Positions 7,523 through 16,412 of a DNA stretch of 64,000 nt are shown one piece after another (position 1 is the first letter of the stretch; each line of letters opens with the position of its first letter). Under the pieces are notes generated by a model. That model did not search any database. It was not told the DNA's origin and worked only from the letters and a program-made list of their open reading frames with translations. The position numbers were made by a program, and so were the translations under genes. Source of the stretch: Olavius sp. associated proteobacterium Delta 1 (GTDB lineage Bacteria > Desulfobacterota > Desulfobacteria > Desulfobacterales > JAFDCJ01); assembly GCA_902749685.1 (NCBI GenBank), contig CACVKW010000605.1, positions 1-64,000 of the forward strand. Direction: 5' to 3'.

Positions 7523-9277
7523 TTAGTATCGATTATTCAGTATTTCCCCGTATGCTTCTTTTAATACGCCAAAGACCCCTCTGGCAGTTCTCTTATTGAG
7601 AACTTCCTGCATGAAAGTTTGGGCATCGCTAAGACTCAAAGAGCGAATTACCCTTTTGATGTGCGGAATCGATTGCGGGTTCATACTGAGCTCATCCAGG
7701 CCTATTCCCAGCAACAGGGGTATGTGATGGGCTGTTGCTGCCATTTCACCGCACATGTAAACTTCGATGCCTTTGTTTTTGGCTACATCGGCCACCTGCT
7801 TTACCAGGCGGATAACGGCAGGATCCAGCGGCTGATAAAGATGGGCTACATGCGGGTTGAGCCGGTCAATGGCCAGGGCATACTGAATCAAATCATTGGT
7901 GCCGATGCTGAAGAAATCGGCCTTATCCGCTAAGAAATCAGCCAGAACAACTGCTGAAGGAACTTCAATCATAATTCCAATTTCTATTTCCCGGTTATAC
8001 GACAGTCCTTCTTTTTCAAGAGATTCGGCAGCTTGATCCAGTAATTTCTTAGCTTCACAAATTTCAAAATAAGCGGAAATCATGGGGAACAGGATGCGAA
8101 CATTGCCATATGCAGCTGCCCTTAATATTGCCCGCAGTTGGGTTATGAATACATCCGGTTTTCTCAGGCAGTAGCGGATGGACCGAAGACCCAGGGCCGG
8201 ATTGGCTTCATCCTGGCCGTTTTGATTGGCCACCGCCTTGTCACCATTTATATCCAGGGTTCGAATCGTAACCGGCTTGGGAGCCATGACTTCGACGACA
8301 TCTTTGTATTTTTCAAACAATTCTTCCTCGCTCGGAAAAATCGTGCGATTCATATATTGAAATTCCGTACGATACAGACCGATGCCGTCGCCGCCATAAT
8401 TTTTTACCGAAACAACCTCTTCCGGTAGCTCTATGTTGGCCATGACCTCCATTTGTATTCCATCGGTGGTCTCGGCGCTCAGATGACTCTCGCGGGTGAT
8501 AACTGCCCGGTACTGTTCATAATCAATCTTGCGCTCTTCGTATTCAACCAGGGACTTTTCGTCCGGGTTGACAATTACTTTGCCCGCATTTCCGTCAACG
8601 ATAATGAGATTGTCGCTTTTGATCCGGCTGGTCGCATATTTCAAGCCAACTACAGCGGGAATTTCCAGGGCCTGGGCCACGATCCCGGTGTGTGAGGCTT
8701 TGCCGCCGCGATCCGTAATAAAGCCCATAATTTTTTCCAGGTTTATCTGGCTGGTGTCTGCCGGAGATAGATCGCGAGCAACCAGAATGACCCGCTTATC
8801 AATGTCTGCTATCTTTTCAGCTTTGGCCCCGACCAGATTGCGCATGATGCTGTCTGATACATGGACGATGTCTGAGGCGCGCTCTTTCAAATAAGAGTCG
8901 GCCATTCCTAGAAAAACTGCTTTCAAATTTGACACAACCTGCTTAAGCGCCCATTCGGCATTAATCCCATCAGTCTCAATGATTTCAATGGTTTTGCCGT
9001 ATAGCATTTTATCTTTGAGCAAGGCAAGGTGCGTTTCAAGAATATGGGCGCGTTGCAGCTCTTCCGGACTCGCATCGATGACGGAGCGAATTTCATCTCT
9101 TGCTCTTTTTACCGCGGCTTTAAACCGTTTGATTTCACCTTGCCGCTTTTTCTTTTCGATATAATACCTTGCGACAATATCCACACCCTCTTTGTCGACC
9201 AGATAGGCTTTGCCGATACAAATACCGGGAGACGCATTGATGCCCTTAAGTATGAGCTCTCCAGACGGTTGTGACAT
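7523..9277 (-). CDS. ptsI: PTS enzyme I (phosphoenolpyruvate-protein phosphotransferase)
   Basis: 584 residues, full length. The N-terminal helical domain starts LILKGINASPGICIGKAYLV. The phosphorylated His lies in GGKASHTGIVAQALEIPAVV near residue 200. The C-terminal PEP barrel shows YRTEFQYMNR, ALGLRSIRYCLRKP and the active-site Cys in VYMCGEMAATAHHIPLLLG. It takes phosphate from PEP and passes it to HPr, encoded 5 bases upstream. No sugar-specific EIIB/C genes are visible, so the pair may feed a regulatory PTS, as is common in deltaproteobacteria. Confidence 0.97.
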   Translation of the reverse strand: MSQPSGELILKGINASPGICIGKAYLVDKEGVDIVARYYIEKKKRQGEIKRFKAAVKRARDEIRSVIDASPEELQRAHILETHLALLKDKMLYGKTIEIIETDGINAEWALKQVVSNLKAVFLGMADSYLKERASDIVHVSDSIMRNLVGAKAEKIADIDKRVILVARDLSPADTSQINLEKIMGFITDRGGKASHTGIVAQALEIPAVVGLKYATSRIKSDNLIIVDGNAGKVIVNPDEKSLVEYEERKIDYEQYRAVITRESHLSAETTDGIQMEVMANIELPEEVVSVKNYGGDGIGLYRTEFQYMNRTIFPSEEELFEKYKDVVEVMAPKPVTIRTLDINGDKAVANQNGQDEANPALGLRSIRYCLRKPDVFITQLRAILRAAAYGNVRILFPMISAYFEICEAKKLLDQAAESLEKEGLSYNREIEIGIMIEVPSAVVLADFLADKADFFSIGTNDLIQYALAIDRLNPHVAHLYQPLDPAVIRLVKQVADVAKNKGIEVYMCGEMAATAHHIPLLLGIGLDELSMNPQSIPHIKRVIRSLSLSDAQTFMQEVLNKRTARGVFGVLKEAYGEILNNRY

Positions 9278-9282
9278 TTTAC

Positions 9283-9576
9283 TTATTCCCCAAATCCGTT
9301 ATCAACGAGATCGACAATCGCATTCAAGATATCGGTGTCGGCCGAGTCCTCGATGATAATCTTTATTTTCGTACCTTTTTCGCATACCAGCGTTAAAATA
9401 TCCATGATGCTTGATGCGTCTGCTTTTTCTTCATTTTTCATTACCCAGATATTGCCTTTGGAATTTATGGCGATTTCGGCAATCTGGGCTGCGGACCGCG
9501 CATGCAGGCCCAGTTCATTTTTGATGAATGCAACTTTATGTATTTCCGGTCCTATTTTCAACATGAAAACTTTCAA
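9283..9576 (-). CDS. HPr-family phosphocarrier protein
   Basis: The phosphorylatable His lies in NELGLHARSAAQIAEIA, and the regulatory-Ser region reads ADASSIMDILTLVCEKGTKI. It receives phosphate from enzyme I, whose gene follows after 5 bases. The longest reading has 97 residues from ATG at 9576; an ATG four codons later (9564) gives 93. A TTGACA-16-TAAATA promoter ends right at 9577, which would place the transcript start inside the first codons and favour the later start, possibly leaderless. Confidence 0.92.
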   Translation of the reverse strand: MKVFMLKIGPEIHKVAFIKNELGLHARSAAQIAEIAINSKGNIWVMKNEEKADASSIMDILTLVCEKGTKIKIIIEDSADTDILNAIVDLVDNGFGE

Positions 9577-9604
9577 TATTTATCAAAATTCATATTTTTG
9601 TCAA
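9577..9604 (-). promoter_or_regulatory. sigma70-like promoter of the ptsH-ptsI-smpB run
   Basis: On the minus strand TTGACA (9604-9599), a 16-base AT-rich spacer and TAAATA (9582-9577) form a good match. It abuts the HPr start codon, leaving little or no 5' leader. Seen by eye only. Confidence 0.4.
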
Positions 9605-9784
9605 TTCGAAAATATTGACTTGAAAGATAATGGTTGTTAAGTTTTTTGCAACCGATTTTAGCTATTGTCTCATAAAACTTCAAACTATACCAGAGGATCT
9701 GAAATGAGAGGGTAAATCGGTATACTAGATGTCAAACAATGTTCATCACTGGTAACATCTTAAAAAAAACGAGGAGGATAAAAC

Positions 9785-10012
9785 ATGTCCGACAATATTC
9801 TGATCTTCGGAAAAGATGCTTGACCCTATACCCGGGCCGCTCGTGAAGCGTTTGCCAGGGAAAGCCGGCAGTTTAACTATTACAACGTTATTAAAGAGCC
9901 TGATCATCTTGACACCATGTTACAGTATTCCAAAGGCGCACGCAAAGTCCCGGTCATTGTTGAGGGTGAGAAGGTGACCATCGGCTTTGAAGGGAAGACT
10001 TGAGGGTTGTGA
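9785..10012 (+). CDS. Uxx-star glutaredoxin-like selenoprotein with two predicted selenocysteines
   Basis: Strong GAGGAGG precedes ATG at 9785. The frame reads MSDNILIFGKDA, TGA (9821-9823), then PYTRAAREAFARES, a glutaredoxin fold with UPYT in place of CPYC; then YYNVIKEPDHLDTML, SKGARKVPVIVEGEKVTIGF and EGKT, followed by a second TGA (10001-10003), Gly, Leu and a third TGA (10010-10012) as the true stop. The ending U-x-x-stop is the hallmark of the Uxx-star family of glutaredoxin-like selenoproteins. Protein length is 75 with Sec at 13 and 73. Read conventionally the gene would be a 12-residue peptide. It probably acts in cytoplasmic thiol or peroxide redox chemistry; partner unknown. It stands alone, divergent from HPr. 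Confidence 0.9.
9821..9851 (+). promoter_or_regulatory. predicted SECIS hairpin for Sec13
   Basis: After the first TGA, CGCT (9838-9841) pairs with AGCG (9847-9850) around the loop CGTGA, which holds the G-U expected of bacterial SECIS loops, at about 20 bases from the UGA. The stem is short, so the call is moderate. Confidence 0.5.
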
Positions 10013-10033
10013 ATAATCGGCCGGAGGCCGATT
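10001..10033 (+). promoter_or_regulatory. hairpin after the second UGA (SECIS or transcript-end hairpin)
   Basis: AATCGGCC (10015-10022) and GGCCGATT (10026-10033) form a perfect 8-bp stem with a three-base GGA loop, beginning 12 bases after the second TGA and 3 bases after the final stop. Position fits a SECIS lying partly outside the coding region. The loop lacks an obvious G-U, and no T-run follows, so its role is open. Confidence 0.45.
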
Positions 10034-10164
10034 AGCAAATAGGCGCAAGGTTCAAGGCAGTAGAACACTGGCTTAAGCTTTTTCGATAATTTTGTTCGCC
10101 TTTATTCGGACGAATTAGGCACTTATACTATAGTTCTGACTTTATTGATTACCAGAGCGAATTT

Positions 10165-10212
10165 AAATAGATAGAATACCACAAATCTTCAATCTTCAAT
10201 TTTCAATATTAA
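10165..10212. repeat. partial composite element: core plus TTCAATCTTCAAT arm
   Basis: GATAGAATACC (10170-10180), a core block also found at 14416 and 34399, is followed by the array CAAATCTTCAATCTTCAATTTTCAATATT. No matching left arm is evident in 10034-10160; that gap holds a short GGCGCAAGGTTCAAGGCAG word run near 10050 and otherwise nothing recognised. Confidence 0.6.
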
Positions 10213-10274
10213 TCCGGCCCAGCGGGGCCGCTTATGCCGAGCGCATTTTCGGCAATAGAACAGGAACTTTAATA

Positions 10275-11279
10275 ATGACACTACCAGATGAATTCAAGGC
10301 ATTAGTGGTTGCAGAAACCCAGGAAAATCAATACACCCGATCCATTGCGCAGAAAAAGATCGACGATCTGCCTGAAGGAGATGTGGTGGTTCAAGTACTT
10401 TATACTTCCCTGAATTACAAGGATGTTCTTTCTGCCACAGGTAATCGGGGCGTTAGCCGGAATTATCCACACACGCCCGGTATCGATGCGGCCGGAATAG
10501 TTGCCGATAGTACGACTGAAGCTTTCAAACCCGGTGACCCGGTCATTGTCACCTCATACGATCTGGGCATGAACACTGCCGGAGGTTTTGGGCAGTATAT
10601 CCGGGTGCCGGCCGGATGGGTCGTTTCCCAGCCGCAAAGCCTTACGGCTGCGGAAGCCATGGTTTATGGCACAGCCGGTTTTACAGCATCATTGTCAGTT
10701 TGGAATATGATTGAAAGCGGTGTGGCGCCTGATGACGGCGATATTTTGGTTTCCGGCGCCACCGGCGGGGTGGGGAGCATCGCCGTATCCATTTTATCCA
10801 AGATCGGCTATTCTGTGACTGCAATCAATGGTGTGGTGGATGAAACCGACTATTTAAATGAGATCGGTGCAAAGCATATCATTAGCATTGACGAAGCCGG
10901 CGATACGAGTGGGCGGCCTCTTCTGAAAAGCCTATGGGCTGGCGGCATCGACACCGTTGGGGGTGATATATTGGCAACCACAATCAGATCAACCAAATAT
11001 GGTGCGGCGGTCACCTGTTGCGGTAATGTGGCCTCTGCGGATCTGCCACTGAACGTTTATCCGTTCATCCTGCGGGGGGTAAGGCTCATTGGAATTGATT
11101 CCCAGAATTGTCCGATGCCGATCAGGCAAAAAATCTGGCAGAAAATAGCTTCTGAATGGAAAATTGATTGGCTGCAAACCATTACGACCGAAGCGTCCTT
11201 CGATGAGCTAAACGACAAAATTGAATTGATGCTGCAGGGAAAACATATCGGGAGGACGATAATTAAAATGGTTGACTAG
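10275..11279 (+). CDS. AcuI/YhdH-type zinc-free MDR oxidoreductase (acrylyl-CoA reductase-like)
   Basis: 334 residues of the medium-chain dehydrogenase/reductase superfamily. The N-terminal catalytic domain reads VLYTSLNYKDVLSATGNRGV and TPGIDAAGIVADS; the NADPH-binding loop is VSGATGGVGSIAVSILSKIG near residue 160. The LNYKD, HTPGIDAAG and GIDSQNCPMPIR segments are typical of the YhdH/AcuI subgroup, which reduces acrylyl-CoA to propionyl-CoA in the best-known members. There are no zinc-ligand Cys/His motifs. It is monocistronic here, so its physiological substrate is uncertain; an enoyl-type thioester would fit the acyl-CoA-rich context. Confidence 0.85.
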   Translation: MTLPDEFKALVVAETQENQYTRSIAQKKIDDLPEGDVVVQVLYTSLNYKDVLSATGNRGVSRNYPHTPGIDAAGIVADSTTEAFKPGDPVIVTSYDLGMNTAGGFGQYIRVPAGWVVSQPQSLTAAEAMVYGTAGFTASLSVWNMIESGVAPDDGDILVSGATGGVGSIAVSILSKIGYSVTAINGVVDETDYLNEIGAKHIISIDEAGDTSGRPLLKSLWAGGIDTVGGDILATTIRSTKYGAAVTCCGNVASADLPLNVYPFILRGVRLIGIDSQNCPMPIRQKIWQKIASEWKIDWLQTITTEASFDELNDKIELMLQGKHIGRTIIKMVD

Positions 11280-11287
11280 GGCCGTGT

Positions 11288-11330
11288 CCCCCAAACCAAT
11301 ACCTGATAGCCAATACCCAATACCTGCTAA
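11288..11330. repeat. CCAATACC word array
   Basis: The words CCAATACCTGATAG, CCAATACC and CAATACCTGC recur in a row, followed by TAATTGGGCTTCACTCAATTA, in which TAATTG and CAATTA can pair. Same intergenic style as the other arrays, with a different word. Confidence 0.5.
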
Positions 11331-11385
11331 TTGGGCTTCACTCAATTAGGGTACAATATTCATTCCAAATTGGGAGACCTTTACT

Positions 11386-12981
11386 GTGTCAGATTCAACT
11401 CCTGCAAACATGATCCGTGAAGAACTCGCCGAAAGGGCCGGCGAGCTTGATAAAGAGCCTCTGGACGTTAGGCAGGCGGAAGAAACCCTGCGGCGCCAAA
11501 ACGAGTATCTCACCGCCCTGCATGAAACCTCCCTGGAACTAATCGACCACCTGGACAAGGAAGAACTGCTGGAGGCCGTATTGCAGCGGGCTGCCATGCT
11601 GACGGGCACCGAGCACGGCTATATCTATCTGCTAGAGCCCGGGGACATTGAAATGCAAATGCGGGTGGGCATGGGTTTTTTTAAAAGCCACCTGGGCCTG
11701 AGCGTAAGAAAAGGCGAGGGGATGGGGGGCAAGGTCTGGCAGGATGAGCAGCCCCTGCTGGTGGTGGACTATCGCTCGTGGGAAGGGCGTCTGAGAGACA
11801 AATCGCTGGATGATCTTCATTCGGTTGTGGGAATTCCTTTAAAGGATCGCAACGGGGTGCATGGCGTTATCGGGCTGGCCACCGTCAAACCCGGTCGGCG
11901 GTTTAAAGAGGAGGATATCGCCATCTTAGGTCGTTTTGCCGAACTGGCCCTGGTGGCCCTGGACAAAGCCAAGCTGTATGCCGATGTGCGCCGGGAACTG
12001 GCGGAACGAAAACGAACAGAGGCAACCCTGAGAGAAAGCGAACAGCGCTATCGCCTGCTTTTGGAGTCATCTCCTGATCCGATTGTCCTTTATAATATCC
12101 AGGGTAAAGCGACCTATGTCAACCCTGCTTTTGAACAGACTTTTGGATTTACCGGTGACGAACTGCTCGGTAAACAGGTCGATTTTGTTCCGGAGGAAAG
12201 CTGGCCCGAAACCAAAGAAGCCATCGAAAACATGTTGAGCGGCCAGAAAATACACCTTTTTGAAACCAAGCGGCTGACCAAAGACGGTCGTGTACTGGAT
12301 GTCCAGATAAGCTCCACCCTTTATCATAACCGCAACAGTGAACCGGCCGGCAACATCGTTACCCTGCGGGATATCAGTGCTCAGAAAAAAGCTGAGATCG
12401 AGTTGAGAAGATATCACGACCAGCTTGAAGAACTGGTTGGAGAGCGTACCGCCGAGCTGGCTAAAACCAATGCTCAGCTCGAGCTGGAGATTGATGAGCG
12501 CCGCAGAGCTGAAAAAACTTTGCGAAAACGCGAGATCGAACTCAAAGGCCAGTCACACCATCTGGAGGAAGTCAACACTGCCTTGAAAGTGCTGCTGAAA
12601 CAAAGAGAGGATGATAAAAAGGAACTCGGAGAAAACGTGTTGTCCAACGTCAAGGAATTAATCTCGCCCTACCTTGAAAGATTGAAAAAGAGTCGCCTGA
12701 ATACCAACCAGAAAACGCTGATCAACATCCTTGATTCAAATTTGAGCAATATGATTTCACCTTTTATCAGCAAGCTGTCTTCAAAATATTTCAATTTAAC
12801 GCCCGGGGAAGTGCGCGTTGCAAATCTAGTGAAGGAGGGTAAAACCAACAAGGAAATAGCAGAGTTGCTCTGTATATCAAAAAATACCGTTTTATTTCAT
12901 CGATACAATATCCGCCAAAAGCTCGGGTTAAAGAATAAGAAAATCAACCTGAGATCTCACCTATTGTCCTATGATTCCTAG
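11386..12981 (+). CDS. GAF-PAS sensor with C-terminal LuxR-type DNA-binding domain
   Basis: A GTG start is used (GGGAGA at about 11370). Domains in order: a short coiled coil (residues 5-50), a GAF domain (about 45-205, GTEHGYIYLLEPGD to ALVALDKAKLY), a PAS domain (about 217-335, LLESSPDPIVLYNIQGKAT to VTLRDISAQKKAE), a long coiled coil (about 340-410), and a LuxR helix-turn-helix at the end (LTPGEVRVANLVKEGKTNKE, then AELLCISKNTVLFHRYNIRQ). There is no histidine-kinase or receiver domain, so this is a one-component regulator. It lies upstream of the Liv operon in the same direction but separated by about 520 bases; a link is plausible but unproven. Confidence 0.88.
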   Translation: MSDSTPANMIREELAERAGELDKEPLDVRQAEETLRRQNEYLTALHETSLELIDHLDKEELLEAVLQRAAMLTGTEHGYIYLLEPGDIEMQMRVGMGFFKSHLGLSVRKGEGMGGKVWQDEQPLLVVDYRSWEGRLRDKSLDDLHSVVGIPLKDRNGVHGVIGLATVKPGRRFKEEDIAILGRFAELALVALDKAKLYADVRRELAERKRTEATLRESEQRYRLLLESSPDPIVLYNIQGKATYVNPAFEQTFGFTGDELLGKQVDFVPEESWPETKEAIENMLSGQKIHLFETKRLTKDGRVLDVQISSTLYHNRNSEPAGNIVTLRDISAQKKAEIELRRYHDQLEELVGERTAELAKTNAQLELEIDERRRAEKTLRKREIELKGQSHHLEEVNTALKVLLKQREDDKKELGENVLSNVKELISPYLERLKKSRLNTNQKTLINILDSNLSNMISPFISKLSSKYFNLTPGEVRVANLVKEGKTNKEIAELLCISKNTVLFHRYNIRQKLGLKNKKINLRSHLLSYDS

Positions 12982-13380
12982 TGGGTATTACCCACTATTA
13001 AACCACTATATTATCAACTTGACATTGACCGCGTATAAGGTATGGTTGAATACCCGTTCGGCGTGGTTTGCCCGATTCGATTTCCATATAAAAATCAATA
13101 GTTGCGCTAAGTTTGGCAAATCGAAGGCCGATATCGACCGGGATTCATTTGTTTACTCAAAATCATTGCAACTATCTATAATTAATAACTTTTTCGCCTT
13201 TTGCAAAATTGAATTTTATTTGCTTGACTAAAGATATTATATCCGATAAATAGCGTTCCATGGAATGAATATAATTCATAATTTATGTGAGAATCGGTTA
13301 TCAGCTTTTAATTTGGATGGGAGATCGAGTCCATTATTGGTGTTGAATTTGGGTAGGAAATTTCTGATCTGAAAACACGA

Positions 13381-13462
13381 TATGCACCTGTTCAAACAGG
13401 TGCCCGAAGCGAAACCGACGCCGAAACTGTAGATTGAAAAGGTCTACTATTGCAGGCCTTTT
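13381..13462 (+). promoter_or_regulatory. structured leader upstream of livG, possible attenuator or riboswitch
   Basis: GCACCTGTT/AACAGGTGC (13384-13403) is a perfect inverted repeat. Further on GTAGA (13429-13433) pairs with TCTAC (13443-13447), inside an outer CTG...CAG. An overlapping alternative pairs GGTC (13441-13444) with GGCC (13455-13458, one G-U) immediately before a T-run. Two mutually exclusive 3' hairpins, one followed by T residues, is the layout of a transcription attenuator. I do not recognise a known riboswitch class. The rest of the gap 12982-13380 is AT-rich with no feature seen. Confidence 0.4.
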
Positions 13463-13501
13463 TTGCGTTTAAGCATCAAGAATCGAATATTGCTGACTAC
13501 T

Positions 13502-14263
13502 ATGGAAAAATTGGCCATATCTGATGTAACCCTGTCCTTTGGCGGATTGAAGGCGCTGTCCGGCGTCAGCTTGGATATTCAACCGGGTCTAATTACCTCT
13601 ATTATCGGTCCGAACGGTGCCGGCAAAACGAGTCTGCTAAACTGTATTTCCGGGTTCTACCATCCGACGTCAGGTAATATTTATTACGGAGATCACAAAC
13701 TCAATAAAGCATCACCCCACCAGGTATCCAATATGGGAATTGCGCGGGCTTTCCAGAATATTGAACTATTCCGCGGCATGACGGTTCTGGATAACCTGAT
13801 GCTGGCCCGGCATCAAAAACTGCATTACAGCCTTCTGCATGCCATGGTTTTTTTTGGCAAAGCCTCCAGGGAGGAGTCGAAGAGCCGGCAGTATGTGGAA
13901 GAGGTCATCGATTTCATGGAGCTGGAGCCTTACCGTAAACACACGGTGGGAAACCTGAGCTACGGGATTCAAAAACGGGTCGAGGTGGCCCGCGCCCTCA
14001 CCCTCGCGCCCCAGCTGCTCCTGCTCGACGAACCCATGGCCGGCATGAACATCGAAGAAAAGGAAGACATGGTGCGATTTGTCATCGACATCCAGAAAGA
14101 GCGTAACGCAACCGTGGTCCTTGTGGAGCACGACCTGGGTGTCGTCATGGACATATCAGACCGCATCTATGTCCTCGATTTCGGGGAGCTCATCGGTGCC
14201 GGAACGCCTGATGAAGTCGTAAAAATTCCCAAGGTTATTGAGGCTTATATCGGAGAGGATTAG
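13502..14263 (+). CDS. livG: branched-chain amino acid-type ABC transporter ATP-binding protein LivG
   Basis: The preferred start is MEKLAISDVTLSFGGLKALS at 13502. Walker A GPNGAGKTSLLNCISG near residue 34, the LivG-specific QNIELFRGMTVLDNLMLARH, signature LSYGIQKRVEVARALTLAPQ, Walker B LLLLDEPMAGMN with the catalytic Glu, and switch His in VVLVEHDLGVVM. 253 residues, the normal LivG size. It energises a Liv-type importer with LivF; permeases and binding protein follow, interrupted by an acyl-CoA synthetase gene. A possible attenuator lies just upstream. Confidence 0.92.
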   Translation: MEKLAISDVTLSFGGLKALSGVSLDIQPGLITSIIGPNGAGKTSLLNCISGFYHPTSGNIYYGDHKLNKASPHQVSNMGIARAFQNIELFRGMTVLDNLMLARHQKLHYSLLHAMVFFGKASREESKSRQYVEEVIDFMELEPYRKHTVGNLSYGIQKRVEVARALTLAPQLLLLDEPMAGMNIEEKEDMVRFVIDIQKERNATVVLVEHDLGVVMDISDRIYVLDFGELIGAGTPDEVVKIPKVIEAYIGED

Positions 14264-14337
14264 AAGTCGGTTATGCTTTGTCAGATTTATCTTTGTTTCA
14301 GCACCTTGTTATAACTGGATAAATTAGCTTAATAAAC

Positions 14338-14478
14338 GAATGCCTAAAGTGATCTAAATTGCCTAAAATGCCTAAAATTAAGGAAACGCTACGCTCCATC
14401 AGATTTTATAAAATGGATAGAATACCATAATTTTAGCTCATTTTAGTTCATTTTAAATTTTAGTTCAATTCTACAATT
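14338..14478. repeat. composite element with CTAAAATG arms
   Basis: Left arm: GCCTAAAGTG, CTAAATTG, CCTAAAATG, CCTAAAATTAAGG. Core: CGCTACGCTCC, TTTTATAAAA, GATAGAATACC (14416-14426). Right arm: the reverse-complement words TTTTAGCTCATTTTAG, TTCATTTTAAATTTTAG. It fills the gap between livG and the synthetase. A clear type example of the family. Confidence 0.75.
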
Positions 14479-14483
14479 TTGCT

Positions 14484-16412
14484 ATGGAAAACAAAGACCA
14501 TCTCTTAGAATATACCATTCCACAGCTGCTGCGCTGGCGGGTTAATGAGACCGGCGACAAGGTCGCCCTGCGTGAGAAAGATTTTGGATACTGGAACAAC
14601 TACACGTGGAACGACTATTACGACCGCGTGCGGAAAATAGCCCTGGGGCTCGAGAAGGTGGGTATCAAAAAGGGCGATAAGCTGGCATTGATCGGTGACA
14701 ACATTCCGGAGATACTGTTCATGGCCATTGGCGCACAGTCCATCGGTGCGGTTTCGGCCGGGATTTATCAAACCAGCCTGCCCGAAGAAATTGCCCAACT
14801 GATCAATTATATGGACGTAACGGCCGTTTTTTGCGACGACCAGGAACAGGTGGACAAGCTGGTGGATGTCCGCGACCAAATTCCCCAGGTGCGCAAGGTG
14901 ATCTACGAGGATCCCCGCGGCATGCGAGAATACCGATCCGACGACTGGTATCTCTTTATAGATGATCTCTATGAAATGGGTGCCGCGGCTCACGCTGAAA
15001 ACCCTCAAAAATACGACGCCTTAATCGACCAGGGAAGCCCTGACGATATTTGTCACTTCTGTTTGACATCCGGCACGACCGGGCTGTCCAAAGGTTCCAT
15101 GATAAGCCATAAAAACTACATCAACATGGGCATCCAGATCAGTAAGGTCGACAAACTCGAGAACACCGATGAATACCTCTCCTTTCTGCCCTTTGCCTGG
15201 ATCGGTGAGCAGATGAACTCCTTCGGGGTGGCCATGGCCACCGGCATCACCATCAACTTTCCGGAGTCGGTCGAAACCAGCATGGAGGATCTCAAGGAAA
15301 TCGGACCCCACTTCATGTTCGGCGCCCCCAGGATATATGAAACCATCCGCTCCCAAATATGGCTCAAGATCGATGAATCTTATTGGCTCAACCGCCTGAT
15401 CTACAATAAATTCATCAAGATCGGAGAAAAAGCCGCCCGCTATCGGATGAGCGGCGAACGGATGCCCGCATTCCTGGGTTTCATGGCCTGGCTGGGAAAG
15501 ATCCTGCTGATGGACCCGCTGATCAACCAGATCGGACTGCGACGGCTGCGGCGGGCCTATACCGGTGGGGCGGCACTCGGGCCTGAGCTGTTCACCTTTT
15601 ATCAGGCCATCGGCGTCAACTTGAAGCAGATTTACGGCCAGACGGAGATTGTCGGGATTGCCTATATGCATCGCGACGGGGATGTCCGCCCGGACACGGT
15701 GGGCATACCACTGCCTGAAACCGAATGTAAAATATCCGAACAGGGCGAAATCCTGTCGCGCTCACCGTCGGTCTGCGCCGGTTACTACAAGATGGATGAT
15801 AAATCCGCGGAGCTGCTGGAGGGCGGCTGGCTGCATTCCGGGGATGCCGGTTATCTCGATGACAACGGCCACCTGATCGTGATCGACCGGGTTGCCGACG
15901 TCATGCACAACAGCAAGGAAGAGATGTTCAGCCCCATGTTTCTGGAAAACAAGCTGAAATTCAGTCCCTACATCAAAGAGGCGGTTATTTTCGGTGACAA
16001 ACGGGATTTCGTGTCCGCCCTGATCAACATCGATCCCATTGTGGTGGGCAAATGGGCCGAAGACCGGGGGATATCCTTTACCACCTACATGGATCTTTCC
16101 AACAACCCGGAGGTCGCGGAGTTGCTCAAGGAGGCGGTGACCGACATCAACGCGCGTGCGGAAAAAGATCATTTCAAAATCAAACGCTTCGCTGTGTTGT
16201 ACAAACTACTGGACATGGATGACGGCGAGCTGACCAAAACCGGCAAAATACGCCGAAAGTTTGTCATGGAAAAATACAAAGACCTTTATGACGCTCTTTA
16301 CGATGAAAGCGTCAGCAAAAAGAAGGTCGAGGCATTTTTCCAGTATCAGGATGGCCAGACCACAACCGTGGAGGCTGAAATGTCGTTTTATACAATGGAA
16401 GGGGCTGCATGA
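14484..16412 (+). CDS. AMP-dependent (long-chain) acyl-CoA synthetase
   Basis: 642 residues of the adenylate-forming family. Phosphate-binding loop LTSGTTGLSKGSMISHKNYI near residue 190; YGQTEIVGIAYMHRDG; hinge SGDAGYLDDNGHLIVIDRVA and a C-terminal domain through LTKTGKIRRKFVMEKYKDLY with the catalytic Lys. It converts a carboxylate, ATP and CoA to acyl-CoA. It is embedded in the Liv-type transporter operon and its stop overlaps the livH start (ATGA), so transport and activation are probably coupled. The length and the long insert after the loop resemble FadD-type fatty-acid ligases, but chain length or aromatic specificity cannot be read here. Confidence 0.92.
   Translation: MENKDHLLEYTIPQLLRWRVNETGDKVALREKDFGYWNNYTWNDYYDRVRKIALGLEKVGIKKGDKLALIGDNIPEILFMAIGAQSIGAVSAGIYQTSLPEEIAQLINYMDVTAVFCDDQEQVDKLVDVRDQIPQVRKVIYEDPRGMREYRSDDWYLFIDDLYEMGAAAHAENPQKYDALIDQGSPDDICHFCLTSGTTGLSKGSMISHKNYINMGIQISKVDKLENTDEYLSFLPFAWIGEQMNSFGVAMATGITINFPESVETSMEDLKEIGPHFMFGAPRIYETIRSQIWLKIDESYWLNRLIYNKFIKIGEKAARYRMSGERMPAFLGFMAWLGKILLMDPLINQIGLRRLRRAYTGGAALGPELFTFYQAIGVNLKQIYGQTEIVGIAYMHRDGDVRPDTVGIPLPETECKISEQGEILSRSPSVCAGYYKMDDKSAELLEGGWLHSGDAGYLDDNGHLIVIDRVADVMHNSKEEMFSPMFLENKLKFSPYIKEAVIFGDKRDFVSALINIDPIVVGKWAEDRGISFTTYMDLSNNPEVAELLKEAVTDINARAEKDHFKIKRFAVLYKLLDMDDGELTKTGKIRRKFVMEKYKDLYDALYDESVSKKKVEAFFQYQDGQTTTVEAEMSFYTMEGAA

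Noticed and set aside
8245-8275. T-loop-like GGTTCGAATC inside ptsI as a tRNA
   Set aside because: It lies in the coding frame of enzyme I and has no acceptor or anticodon arm.
12971-13231. 86-residue plus-strand frame after the LuxR-type gene
   Set aside because: It overlaps the end of that gene in another frame and shows no domain or ribosome site.
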